A DNA stretch of 54,905 nucleotides from assembly GCF_003428695.1 (NCBI RefSeq), contig NZ_QURH01000211.1:1-54905 (forward strand), read 5' to 3'. The stretch is from Actinomadura logoneensis. Lineage in GTDB: Bacteria > Actinomycetota > Actinomycetes > Streptosporangiales > Streptosporangiaceae. The notes beneath the pieces are model-generated. The model did no database searches and was not told where the DNA came from. It worked only from the letters and a program-made list of their open reading frames with translations. This document shows positions 32,420 to 40,507 of this stretch, in pieces. The translations under genes and the position numbers were made by a program. Each line of letters opens with the position of its first letter. The first letter of the stretch is position 1.

Positions 32420-32911
32420 TCAGCGGTCCAGGGGGACGGCGGTTCCGTCGATCGCGGCGCGCAGCACCTCGGCGTGGCCGTGGTGGCGGGCGTACTCCTC
32501 GATCATGTGGCAGAGGATCCAGCGGAGCGAGACCGCCCCGCGCCTCGGGTGCTCGCCCGTCGCGTCCAGGCCGGGCGCGGCGGCGACGATCGCGCGCGAC
32601 CGGGCGCACTCCTCGTACCAGGCGTCGTAGGCGGCGTCGGCGGTTCCGGTGAAGCCGAAGTCGTCGCCGGGGAACCGGGACCACCGCAGCGGCACGTCCT
32701 CACCTGCGAAGACGCGCCGGAACCAGGCGCGTTCGACCTCCGCCATGTGCCCGACGAGGCCGCTGAGCGTGAGCGCGGACGGGGCGGCGGCGCGGGCGGC
32801 CATCTCGTCCTCGGACAGCCCCGCGCAGACCATCGCCAGGGCGTCCCGCCGCCCCTCCAGGAGGGCGGTAAGGATCGTCCGCTCGTCCGTCCCGGTGCCG
32901 GATTCGTCCAC
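32420..32911 (-). CDS. DinB/DUF664 family protein
   Basis: A 163-aa four-helix DinB-like protein. The first metal His region is LSGLVGHMAEVERAWFRRVF. The C-terminal pair is in LRWILCHMIEEYARHHGHAE. In actinobacteria this family includes mycothiol-dependent S-transferases, which fits the presence of mca in this window; the reaction is unproven. It is clearly paralogous to the C-terminal half of the converging ASCH-DinB gene, 53 bp away. The start is set at ATG 32909-32911, although GTG alternatives exist. Confidence 0.88.
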   Translation of the reverse strand: MDESGTGTDERTILTALLEGRRDALAMVCAGLSEDEMAARAAAPSALTLSGLVGHMAEVERAWFRRVFAGEDVPLRWSRFPGDDFGFTGTADAAYDAWYEECARSRAIVAAAPGLDATGEHPRRGAVSLRWILCHMIEEYARHHGHAEVLRAAIDGTAVPLDR

Positions 32912-32996
32912 CTGGCCAGCCTAGTCACGCGCCCTTGCCGGACGTCCGCCGGGCGGTCACGCTGTGATCGACGGCGACCGGACGCCAGGAGGCGCG

Positions 32997-33563
32997 ATGG
33001 ACCTCTACGAGACGGCCTACCTGTGCGGAGGCCGCGACCGCGTCGCGCTCGTCGCCCTCGTCCGGGCGGCCGGTGAGGGCCGCATCGCGATCGCGCCGGC
33101 CCGGCACCGGGTCACGGCCGGTTCGCCGGCCTCCGGCGCGGCGCCGGACCCGGTGGAGGCCGCGGTGCTCGCCGCGCTTCCGGCCACGGGCGCGCTGCTC
33201 GGCGAGCTCAGGCGGCGGGTGGCCCGCTCGGACGCGGTCGCGGACGTCCGGCGGGGCCTGGCGGCACAGGGCCTGCTGCTGGGAGGCTTCCGGACTCCGC
33301 GCGGACGCCGCCGCCGGGCGGAGCTCGATCCGGGAACGCCGCCGGAGCGGGTCGCGGTGCTCGGGGAGCCCGGCATCGCGGACGAACGGCTCCGCCGGAT
33401 CTTCACGACGCCCGACCCGGACCTGGCGGCCGTCCGCTGGCTGCGCCGCCACCCGGTGGCGGACGGGCGCGACCGTGGCGGCCTTTACAGCCCGTCCGAC
33501 GGCGGCGCTTCCGGCTACGACGGTGGCGGCGGCGGGAGCGGGAGCGGCGGCGGAGGGTGGTGA
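32997..33563 (+). CDS. TIGR04222 domain protein, short form
   Basis: A 188-aa protein. The N-terminus MDLYETAYLCGGRDRVALVA is the hallmark of TIGR04222 proteins, which in longer members is followed by a membrane region and a Gly-rich end. Here no membrane segment is obvious, and the last 25 residues are Gly/Ser-rich, ending GGGGW. The ATG at 32997 has AGGAGG six bases upstream and replaces an earlier in-frame ATG. Function is unknown; the Gly-rich C-terminus suggests an exposed or secreted tail. Confidence 0.8.
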   Translation: MDLYETAYLCGGRDRVALVALVRAAGEGRIAIAPARHRVTAGSPASGAAPDPVEAAVLAALPATGALLGELRRRVARSDAVADVRRGLAAQGLLLGGFRTPRGRRRRAELDPGTPPERVAVLGEPGIADERLRRIFTTPDPDLAAVRWLRRHPVADGRDRGGLYSPSDGGASGYDGGGGGSGSGGGGW

Positions 33564-33690
33564 GTCCGGCGCACGGGGTGTGAGACGACCGTCACGTCGG
33601 ATTCGCGGTTGACCTCAACCATTCTTGAGGTCCCAGAGTGGGGCGTGCCGTCCCGACCAGCGGGACGCACGATCCCCTGGAGACGCAGAG

Positions 33691-34305
33691 ATGAGCGAGA
33701 CCCACACGCTCGATCCGCGGCGACCGTCGTCCGCATCCCGGCCGCTGCGGGTCGTCGCGATCGTCGGCAGCACGCGGCCCGGCCGGTACGGCCCCACGAT
33801 CGCCGACTGGTTCACCGGCGTCGCCCGGACCCGGGACGACATGGAGTTCGAGGTCATCGACCTCGCCGAGACCATGCCGCCGCCGGACGCCGCCGCCCGC
33901 CCGTCCGCCGCCGAGAGCGTCCAGGCGTTCGCCGAGGCGACGGGGAAGCTGGCCCGCGCGGACGCGTTCGTGGTGGTCACGCCCGAGTACAACCACAGCT
34001 TCCCGGGCGGGCTGAAGGAGTTCATCGACGCGCACCGGACGCAGTGGGCCGCCAAGCCCGTCGCGTTCGTGTCGTACGGCGGGATGTCGGGCGGGCTGCG
34101 CGCGGTCGAGCACCTGCGCCAGGTGTTCGCCGAACTGCACGCCACGTCCGTCCGGAACGTGGTGAGCGTCCACAACCCGTGGACGACGTTCGACGCCGCC
34201 TGCCCGGACGCGCGGGCCGCCGCGCACCGGATGCTGGACCAGCTCGGCTGGTGGGGCGGCGCGCTGCGCGACGCCCGCGCCGTCCGCCCGTACGAGGCGG
34301 TGTGA
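33691..34305 (+). CDS. NAD(P)H-dependent FMN reductase
   Basis: This 204-aa flavodoxin-fold reductase has a phosphate-binding loop VGSTRPGRYGPTIADWF and the flavin-contacting TPEYNHSFPGGLKEFIDA. SYGGMSGGLRAVEHLRQVF follows. These match the SsuE/ArsH/chromate-reductase group (NADPH-dependent FMN reductase family). It is the first gene of a three-gene operon; the stop overlaps the first possible start of the DHA2 exporter, which in turn overlaps a DsbA-like gene. A redox or xenobiotic-detoxification role is plausible. Confidence 0.93.
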   Translation: MSETHTLDPRRPSSASRPLRVVAIVGSTRPGRYGPTIADWFTGVARTRDDMEFEVIDLAETMPPPDAAARPSAAESVQAFAEATGKLARADAFVVVTPEYNHSFPGGLKEFIDAHRTQWAAKPVAFVSYGGMSGGLRAVEHLRQVFAELHATSVRNVVSVHNPWTTFDAACPDARAAAHRMLDQLGWWGGALRDARAVRPYEAV

Positions 34306-34307
34306 CG

Positions 34308-35771
34308 ATGGCCGCGACGATGACGCGCGGCGGGACGACCGCCGCGGCGCCGCACGGACCGCGGCCGATGACGATCGCGCTGGTCCTGGTGCTCGGCGGG
34401 GTGATGGTCTCGCTCGACACCACGGTCGTGAACGTCGCGGTCGACCGGCTGTCCCAGACGTTCGACGCCTCGCTCGCGACGATCCAGTGGATCGCCACCG
34501 GCTATTCGCTGGCGCTCGGCGCGATGGTGCCGACGGCGGCGTGGGCCGTCGGGCGGTTCGGGGCGAAGCGGCTGTACCTGACGGCCGTGTCCGCGTTCGC
34601 GCTCGGTTCCGTGCTGGCCGGGCTGGCCTGGGACGTCCCGTCGATGATCGCGTTCCGGGTGGTGCAGGGGCTGGCGGGCGGGCTGGTGATGCCCGCCGGG
34701 ATGACCATCCTCATCCGCGCCGCGAAGCCGGAGGAGCTCGGCAAGCTGATGGGCACCAACGGGCTGGCGATCCTCGTCGGGCCGCTCGCGGGGCCCGCGC
34801 TCGGCGGCTGGCTGATCGACCAGGTGTCGTGGCGCTGGATGTTCTTCATCAACCTGCCGGTCGGGCTGGCGATCCTGCTGCTGGCCGGACGGCTGTTCCC
34901 GGCCGACGTGACCGGCGCGCGGCGCTCGCTGGACGTCCCCGGACTGCTGCTGCTCTCCCCCGGGCTCGTCGCGCTGATCTACGGCGTCACCCGGTTCGGG
35001 GACGGCGCGTCCGGCGCGGCCCCGTTCGCGTGGATCGCGCTCGGGCTGGGGCTCGCCGCCGCGTTCGCCGTGCGGGCCCGGTTCGCCGCGCATCCGCTCA
35101 TCGACCTGCGGCTCTTCCGCACGCGGGCGTTCTCCGCCGCGACCGGGACGATGACGGTGTTCTGCGCCGGGTACTTCGGCACGATGATCCTGGCCCCGCT
35201 GTACTTCCAGCTCGTGCGGGGCGAGTCCGCGACGGTCGCCGGGCTGCTGGCGATGCCGGGCGCGCTCGCGTCCGGGACGGCCATGCAGGTCGCGGGCCGG
35301 CTGGCGGACCGGATCGGCCCGGGACGGATCGTCCCGGTGGCGGTCGCGGTCGCGGCGTCCGGGTTCGCGCTGCTGACCGCCCTGCTGACCGCGGACGCGT
35401 CGTACTGGGCGCTCGCGGGCGCGACGATGCTGGTCGGCGCGGGCGGCGGCGCCACGATCATGCCCGCGATGACGGCCGCGACGCGCGGCGTCTCGCACGA
35501 CCAGGCGCCCGCCGCGAGCACCACCGTCAACCTGGTGACGACCACGATGGCCGCGGTCGGGACGGCGTCGGCGAGCGCGCTGCTGTCCGCCCGGCTGCCG
35601 GACGGCGGCATCAAGGCCGTCCACCGGATGTCGGAGGCCGCCCGGGAGGCCGCGGCCCCCGCCCTCGCGGACGCCTTCCGGTTCACCTACGCCCTCCCGC
35701 TGACGCTGGTCGTGGCCGCGCTCGTGCCCGCCCTGCTGATCCACCGCCGTTCCACCGAGAAGGAGTCGTGA
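34308..35771 (+). CDS. DHA2 family MFS drug exporter (EmrB/QacA type)
   Basis: A 487-aa exporter with 14 expected helices. Characteristic segments are VMVSLDTTVVNVAVDRL (helix 1 with motif D1), QWIATGYSLALGAMVP, and PLAGPALGGWLIDQVSWRWMFF, then INLPVG (motif C plus the conserved loop). It exports lipophilic compounds by proton antiport. ATG at 34308 was preferred; a GTG at 34302 overlapping the upstream stop is possible. Its TGA overlaps the ATG of the next gene by one base. Substrate unknown. Confidence 0.92.
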   Translation: MAATMTRGGTTAAAPHGPRPMTIALVLVLGGVMVSLDTTVVNVAVDRLSQTFDASLATIQWIATGYSLALGAMVPTAAWAVGRFGAKRLYLTAVSAFALGSVLAGLAWDVPSMIAFRVVQGLAGGLVMPAGMTILIRAAKPEELGKLMGTNGLAILVGPLAGPALGGWLIDQVSWRWMFFINLPVGLAILLLAGRLFPADVTGARRSLDVPGLLLLSPGLVALIYGVTRFGDGASGAAPFAWIALGLGLAAAFAVRARFAAHPLIDLRLFRTRAFSAATGTMTVFCAGYFGTMILAPLYFQLVRGESATVAGLLAMPGALASGTAMQVAGRLADRIGPGRIVPVAVAVAASGFALLTALLTADASYWALAGATMLVGAGGGATIMPAMTAATRGVSHDQAPAASTTVNLVTTTMAAVGTASASALLSARLPDGGIKAVHRMSEAAREAAAPALADAFRFTYALPLTLVVAALVPALLIHRRSTEKES

Positions 35772-36382
35772 TGAAGGTCCGCATCGAGATGACCCAGGAC
35801 ATCGCCTGCGCGTGGTCCGCGCTCGCGCACGCGCGGCTGGAGAACGCGCTCGAGCGGTTCCGCGCCGGGGGCGGCGAGGCGGAGGTCGTCTACCGGCCGT
35901 TCCAGATCGTCCCGGACGCGCCGCCCGACGGGGAGCCGCTGAGCGAGGTGCACCGGCGCGTGTTCGGTCCGGAGGCCGAGCGCAACACCGCCCGGATGAC
36001 CGCGCTCGCCGCCCGCGACGGGTTCACGATGCGCTTCGACCGCGCCGTGTTCGCCAACACGCTCGACGCGCACCGGCTGGTGGCGACCGCCGCCCTGCAC
36101 GGCCGGGGCGAGGAGGCCGCCGGACGGCTGTTCCGCGCGTACTTCCAGGACGGTCTCAACGTCGCCGCGCCGGACGTGCTGGCCCGGCTGGCCGGCGAGC
36201 TCGGCGTCCCCTGGGCGCCGGACGGCGACTCCGGCGAGGTCCGGGCGGCGGTCGGACGGGTGCGCGCGGAGGGCGTGACGAGCGTGCCGCGCTTCGTCAT
36301 CGGCGACCGGACGCTGCCGCCGGGCGCGCCGTCCACCGACGACCTGCTCGCGGCGATGCACGACGCGGCCCGGGCGGCCTAG
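35771..36382 (+). CDS. DsbA family (FrnE-like) protein with altered active site
   Basis: A 203-aa thioredoxin-fold protein of the FrnE/2-hydroxychromene isomerase-like group. The helical insertion (about 55-140) and the C-terminal GVTSVPRFVIGDRTLPPGAP strand with cis-Pro match the family. Members often have CPWC; here the motif reads DIACAWSALAH, so the second Cys is Ser and disulfide exchange cannot proceed in the usual way. A glutathione-/mycothiol-like transferase or isomerase role is more likely. It is the last gene of the FMN reductase-exporter operon (TGATG overlap). Confidence 0.88.
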   Translation: MKVRIEMTQDIACAWSALAHARLENALERFRAGGGEAEVVYRPFQIVPDAPPDGEPLSEVHRRVFGPEAERNTARMTALAARDGFTMRFDRAVFANTLDAHRLVATAALHGRGEEAAGRLFRAYFQDGLNVAAPDVLARLAGELGVPWAPDGDSGEVRAAVGRVRAEGVTSVPRFVIGDRTLPPGAPSTDDLLAAMHDAARAA

Positions 36383-36400
36383 CCGGCGGAACGGGTCCGC

Positions 36401-37417
36401 TCACCGGTCCATGGTCAGGACGGTCCGGAAGCGGGCCCGGTTCATGGTCTGGAACGCGTCCTCCGCCTCGGCGAGCGGACGCGTCTGGACCATCGGCCGG
36501 ACGCCGGTCAGCACCGCGAACTCCATGGCGTCCTCGGCGTCGGCGGCGTGCCCGCTGTACCAGCCGGTCACCTCGCGGCGGCCGAACATCAGCAGGTCGC
36601 CGGGGACCGGGATCGGGTCGTGGTCGTTGGCGATGACGACCATCCGGCCGTTCGGCGTGAGGCCGGTCGCGATGTCGGCCTGCGCCTGGGCGGACCCGAC
36701 GGTGGCCAGCACGACCCGCGCGCCGCCGAGCCGCGCGAGCTGCGCGCCCGCGCTCGACTCCTCGCTGTCCACGTACTCGTCCGCGCCGAGCCGCCGCGCG
36801 AGCTCCTCCTTCGCGCGGCCCCGGTTCACGGCGACGACGCGCAGGCCCATCTTGTCGGCGTACTGGACGGCCAGGTGCCCGAGGCCGCCGATGCCCTGGA
36901 CGGCCACGGTGTCGCCGGGCCGCGCGCCGCTGTGCCGCAGCGCGTTGAAGGTGGTGAGGCCCGCGCACATGAGCGGCGCGGCCTCCTCCAGCGCCAGGGC
37001 GTCCGGGACGCGGGCGAGCGCGGCCTGCGGCGCGACCATGTACTCGGCGTAGCCGCCGTCGAAGCTCGCGCCGGTGATCAGCCGCTCGGCGCAGTTGACG
37101 AAGTCGCCGCGGCGGCAGGCGCGGCAGGTGAAGCAGTGGCCGCCGTGCCAGCCCGCGCCGACCCGGTCGCCGGGCCGCCACGCGGTGACGCCGTCGCCGA
37201 CCGCGTCCACGACGCCCGCGACCTCGTGGCCGGGCGTGCGGGGCGTGCCGAGGCCGAGGGCGTCGAACCGGGTCACGCCGTCGCCGCCGCACACGCCGCA
37301 CGCGTGCACCTTCACCCGCACCTGGCCCGGTCCGGGCTCGGGCACGGGAAGCGTCGCGGGCTCGAACGGCTTCCCGGCGGCGACGGCCCGGACGGTCCGC
37401 ATCGTGCTGCTGCTCAT
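36401..37417 (-). CDS. Zinc-dependent alcohol dehydrogenase
   Basis: A 338-aa MDR-family enzyme. The catalytic zinc ligands are CGVCGGD and GHEVAG. The structural-zinc lobe has four Cys (CFTCRACRRGDFVNC). The Rossmann motif is GIGGLGHLAVQYA. This matches NAD(P)-dependent alcohol dehydrogenases of the AdhA/CAD-like type. The ATG at 37415-37417 has GAGGAGG eight bases before it. It is divergent from a TetR gene with a 111-bp spacer that holds repeated GATAAC elements, so it is likely induced when that regulator binds its ligand. Confidence 0.93.
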   Translation of the reverse strand: MSSSTMRTVRAVAAGKPFEPATLPVPEPGPGQVRVKVHACGVCGGDGVTRFDALGLGTPRTPGHEVAGVVDAVGDGVTAWRPGDRVGAGWHGGHCFTCRACRRGDFVNCAERLITGASFDGGYAEYMVAPQAALARVPDALALEEAAPLMCAGLTTFNALRHSGARPGDTVAVQGIGGLGHLAVQYADKMGLRVVAVNRGRAKEELARRLGADEYVDSEESSAGAQLARLGGARVVLATVGSAQAQADIATGLTPNGRMVVIANDHDPIPVPGDLLMFGRREVTGWYSGHAADAEDAMEFAVLTGVRPMVQTRPLAEAEDAFQTMNRARFRTVLTMDR

Positions 37418-37460
37418 GGGGTTCCTCCTCGGAAGGGTGTTCCGGCCGCACGGTCGGTAA

Positions 37461-37510
37461 CAGCGATAACTGTTTCGCGCTTTCGACGTTACCATACAGC
37501 GTTATCGCTG
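37461..37510. promoter_or_regulatory. Operator region with CAGCGATAAC inverted repeats
   Basis: CAGCGATAAC (37461-37470) and its exact reverse complement GTTATCGCTG (37501-37510) stand 40 bp apart. The second overlaps a local palindrome CAGCGTTATCGCTG. These are probable binding sites of the TetR protein at 37529, between it and the alcohol dehydrogenase. Confidence 0.6.
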
Positions 37511-37528
37511 ATTTGTTAACATCGATAC

Positions 37529-38278
37529 ATGACCGACCGCACGCAGACCCGGGAGCGCATCGTCGCCGCCGCCGACGAGCTGCTGACCGCCCGCGGGCGC
37601 GACGCGGTGACCACGCGCGCGGTGAGCGCCGCCGCCGGCGTCCAGCCGCCCGCCATCTACCGCCTGTTCGGGGACATGAGCGGGCTGCTGGAGGCGGTCG
37701 CCACCGAGGCGTTCGGGCGCTACCTGGCCCTCAAGGAGGCCCAGCCCCGGACCGGCGACCCCGTCGACGACCTGCGCGCGGGCTGGGACCTGCACGTCCG
37801 CTTCGGCCTGGAGAACCCCGCCCGGTACCGGCTGATGGGCGAGTTCCTCGGCCCCGGGTCGGACCTCCCGGCGGCCCGGGCGTCGCGCGACATCCTGCGC
37901 GGCCTGGTCGACCGGGTCGCCGAGGCCGGACGGCTCTCGGTCGCGGTCGAGCAGGCCGTCGAGATGGTGCTGGCGACCGGTCTCGGCGTGACGCTGACCC
38001 TGCTCGACCAGCCGGCCGAGCGCCGGAACACCGCCCTGTCCGAGCGCACCCGCGAGGCCGTGATCGCCGCCGTGACGTCGGACGCCGCCGTGACGTCGGA
38101 CGTCGCCGGGCCCGGCGACGAGCCGGCGGGTGCGCGCGAGGGCGCGCACCGCGGCGACCGGGAACCGGCGCGGCGGGCGGTGGCGCTGCGGGCCGTTCTG
38201 GACGAGTCGTCCGCCGCCTTCACCCCCGGCGAGCGGCTGCTGCTGGAGGAGCTTCTCGACCGGCTGGCGCACGCCTGA
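37529..38278 (+). CDS. TetR/AcrR family transcriptional regulator
   Basis: A 249-aa regulator, long for the family. The helix-turn-helix is at about 8-52: RIVAAADELLTARGRDAVTT, then VSAAAGVQPPAIYRLFGDMSGL. The C-terminal ligand-binding domain continues to about 190, followed by an extra 50-residue tail containing the repeated DAAVTSDVA segment. It is divergent from the alcohol dehydrogenase over shared GATAAC-type inverted repeats, indicating local repression. No ribosome binding site is obvious before the ATG. Confidence 0.9.
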   Translation: MTDRTQTRERIVAAADELLTARGRDAVTTRAVSAAAGVQPPAIYRLFGDMSGLLEAVATEAFGRYLALKEAQPRTGDPVDDLRAGWDLHVRFGLENPARYRLMGEFLGPGSDLPAARASRDILRGLVDRVAEAGRLSVAVEQAVEMVLATGLGVTLTLLDQPAERRNTALSERTREAVIAAVTSDAAVTSDVAGPGDEPAGAREGAHRGDREPARRAVALRAVLDESSAAFTPGERLLLEELLDRLAHA

Positions 38279-38416
38279 CCCTGGTCGGCCGGCGCACGCC
38301 TGACCCGACCGGCTGCCGTCCGCCTGCCCCGACCGGCCCTCGGACGCGGCCGTCCGCCCGGATGGGGTCGGTCACATCGGTACCTGAGAGACAACCGCGT
38401 CTGCTAGAAAGCCTTC

Positions 38417-40507
38417 GTGGAAGCGCTGAGGCCCGGCGACCCCCGGCGGATCGGCCCCTACCGGCTGGAGGCGCGCCTCGGCCAGGGCGGGATGGGCCGC
38501 GTCTTCCTCGGCGTCTCCCCCGGCGGACGGCGCGTCGCGGTGAAGGCCATCGAGGCCGCGCACGCCGAGGACCCCGCCTACCGCCGCCGCTTCGCCCGCG
38601 AGATCGCGTCCGCCCGCAGGGTCGGCGGATTCCACACCGCGCAGGTCGTGGACGCCGACCCGGACGCGCCGGAGCCGTGGCTCGCCACCGCGTACATCCC
38701 CGGCCCCTCGCTGCGCCGGCTGGTGGACGAGCGCGGCCCGCTCGCCGGGGACGACCTGCGCGCGCTCGCCGCGGGGCTCGCCGAAGGCCTGGCCGCGATC
38801 CACGCCTGCGGGCTGGTGCACCGCGACCTGAAGCCGGAGAACGTCCTCATGGCCGAGGACGGACCGCGGATCATCGACTTCGGTGTGGCCCGCGCCACCG
38901 ACGCGACGTCCCTGACCTCGCACGGCGTGGTCGTCGGCACGTACGCGTCCATGGCGCCCGAGCAGGTGCTCGCCGGACCTGCCGGGCCGCCCGCCGACGT
39001 GTTCTCGCTGGGCTGCGTGCTCGCTTTCGCGGCGACCGGGCGAGGGCCGTTCGACGCGCCGACCCTCCCGGCGATCGTGCACCGAGTACTCAACGACGCG
39101 CCCGAGCTGGGCGGCGTTCCGGAGCCGCTGCGCGCGCTGGTCGCGGTCTGCCTCGCGAAGGACCCGGCGGCGCGTCCCACCGTCGGGCAGGTCCTCGCGC
39201 ACCTCACCGATCCGGACGGCGGCGCGCTCCCGACCCCGAGCCTGGCCGCGCTGCTCACCACCCCGGCCGAAGCCGCACCCGCCACCCCTGCCGAGGCCGC
39301 ACCCGCCGCACCCGCCGACGCCGCACCCGCCACCGCGACGGACGCGACCGCGGCGGAGAGGACGCTCGCGGAGCGGACTGTCGCGCGTCCGGCGACGATG
39401 GTCGCCCCAGCGGACGCCGTCTCCGCGCCGGCCACCGCTCAGTCCGTCGCGGTGCGCAGGCGCGCATTGCTGGTCGGAGGCGGCGCGGCGCTCGCCACGG
39501 CAGCGCTCGGCGGCTCCGCCGCACTGCTCCTCGGCGGCTCCGACGGCGCAAAGGACACCCCGAAGAGCCGGACGCCGCGCCTCGTCTCGTTCACCCAGCC
39601 CACCGCCGCCCTCGCCGGGCACACGCAGGGCGTGCGCAGCGTGGCGTTCAGCCCGGACGGACGGTTCCTCGCCAGCGGCAGCGGCGACTCGACCGTCATC
39701 GTCTGGGACGTCACCGCCGGACGCGCCGTCCACACCCTGCGCGGGCACACGTCCGCGGTGCTCGCGGTCGCCTACAGCCCGGACGGACGCACCGTGGCGA
39801 GTTCGGCGCTCGACGGGACCGTCCGGCTGTGGGACGCGACGACCGGCACGCCCCGGCAGATCCTCCCCACCGACCGGTACGGCGTGAGCGGCCTCGCGTA
39901 CAGCCCGGACGGGCACTACCTCGCGGGCTGCAACCCCGACGTCCGGATCTGGGACGCGGCGACCGGCCGCAGGCTCCGCACGCTCACCGGAAGCGGGAAC
40001 GCGGGCGTCGACGACGTCGCGTTCAGCCAGGACGGACGGACCGTCGCGGCCGTGACCGACGGCTTCTACAAGAAGGCGCCGGGCAGCAGCGTCCTGATGT
40101 ACGACCCGGCCACCGGACGCCGCACGGGCACCCTAACCGGGCACCGGGACAGCGTCCACGCGCTCGCCTTCGTCCCCGGCGGACGGACGCTGGTGAGCGG
40201 CGGGAACGAGGGGATCGTCCGGATCTGGGACTACCCGTCCGGGCGGACCACCGCGACGGTCGACGTGGGCGGCGGCGTCATCCACGGCCTGGCGGCGACG
40301 CCGGACGGCCGCACGCTCGTCGTGGGGTGCGCCGACCGGACCGTCCGGCTGTTCGACCTCGCGACCCGCGCCCCCGCCGGGACGCTGACGGGCCCGTCGT
40401 CGGAGATCGAGTCGGTGCGGACCGCCCCGGACGGCGCGCTCGTCGCGGCGGGCTCCGGCACGGGATCGGACGCCGACACGAACGTCTACCTGTGGAAGGT
40501 GCGCTGA
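38417..40507 (+). CDS. Ser/Thr protein kinase with WD40 repeats (first of tandem pair)
   Basis: A 696-aa receptor-like kinase. The N-terminal Hanks kinase domain (about 1-265) has GQGGMGRVFLG, the VAVK Lys, HRDLKPENVLM, DFGVARA and an activation segment ending in SMAPEQV. An Ala-rich linker and one membrane helix (about 350-375, LVGGGAALATAALGGSAALL) follow. The extracytoplasmic part has roughly seven WD40-like blades with repeated FSPDGR-LASGSGD and WD motifs (for example GHTSAVLAVAYSPDGRTVAS). It is a sensor kinase in which the propeller is outside the membrane. It overlaps the next, similar kinase gene by TGATG. The ligand is unknown. Confidence 0.94.
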   Translation: MEALRPGDPRRIGPYRLEARLGQGGMGRVFLGVSPGGRRVAVKAIEAAHAEDPAYRRRFAREIASARRVGGFHTAQVVDADPDAPEPWLATAYIPGPSLRRLVDERGPLAGDDLRALAAGLAEGLAAIHACGLVHRDLKPENVLMAEDGPRIIDFGVARATDATSLTSHGVVVGTYASMAPEQVLAGPAGPPADVFSLGCVLAFAATGRGPFDAPTLPAIVHRVLNDAPELGGVPEPLRALVAVCLAKDPAARPTVGQVLAHLTDPDGGALPTPSLAALLTTPAEAAPATPAEAAPAAPADAAPATATDATAAERTLAERTVARPATMVAPADAVSAPATAQSVAVRRRALLVGGGAALATAALGGSAALLLGGSDGAKDTPKSRTPRLVSFTQPTAALAGHTQGVRSVAFSPDGRFLASGSGDSTVIVWDVTAGRAVHTLRGHTSAVLAVAYSPDGRTVASSALDGTVRLWDATTGTPRQILPTDRYGVSGLAYSPDGHYLAGCNPDVRIWDAATGRRLRTLTGSGNAGVDDVAFSQDGRTVAAVTDGFYKKAPGSSVLMYDPATGRRTGTLTGHRDSVHALAFVPGGRTLVSGGNEGIVRIWDYPSGRTTATVDVGGGVIHGLAATPDGRTLVVGCADRTVRLFDLATRAPAGTLTGPSSEIESVRTAPDGALVAAGSGTGSDADTNVYLWKVR

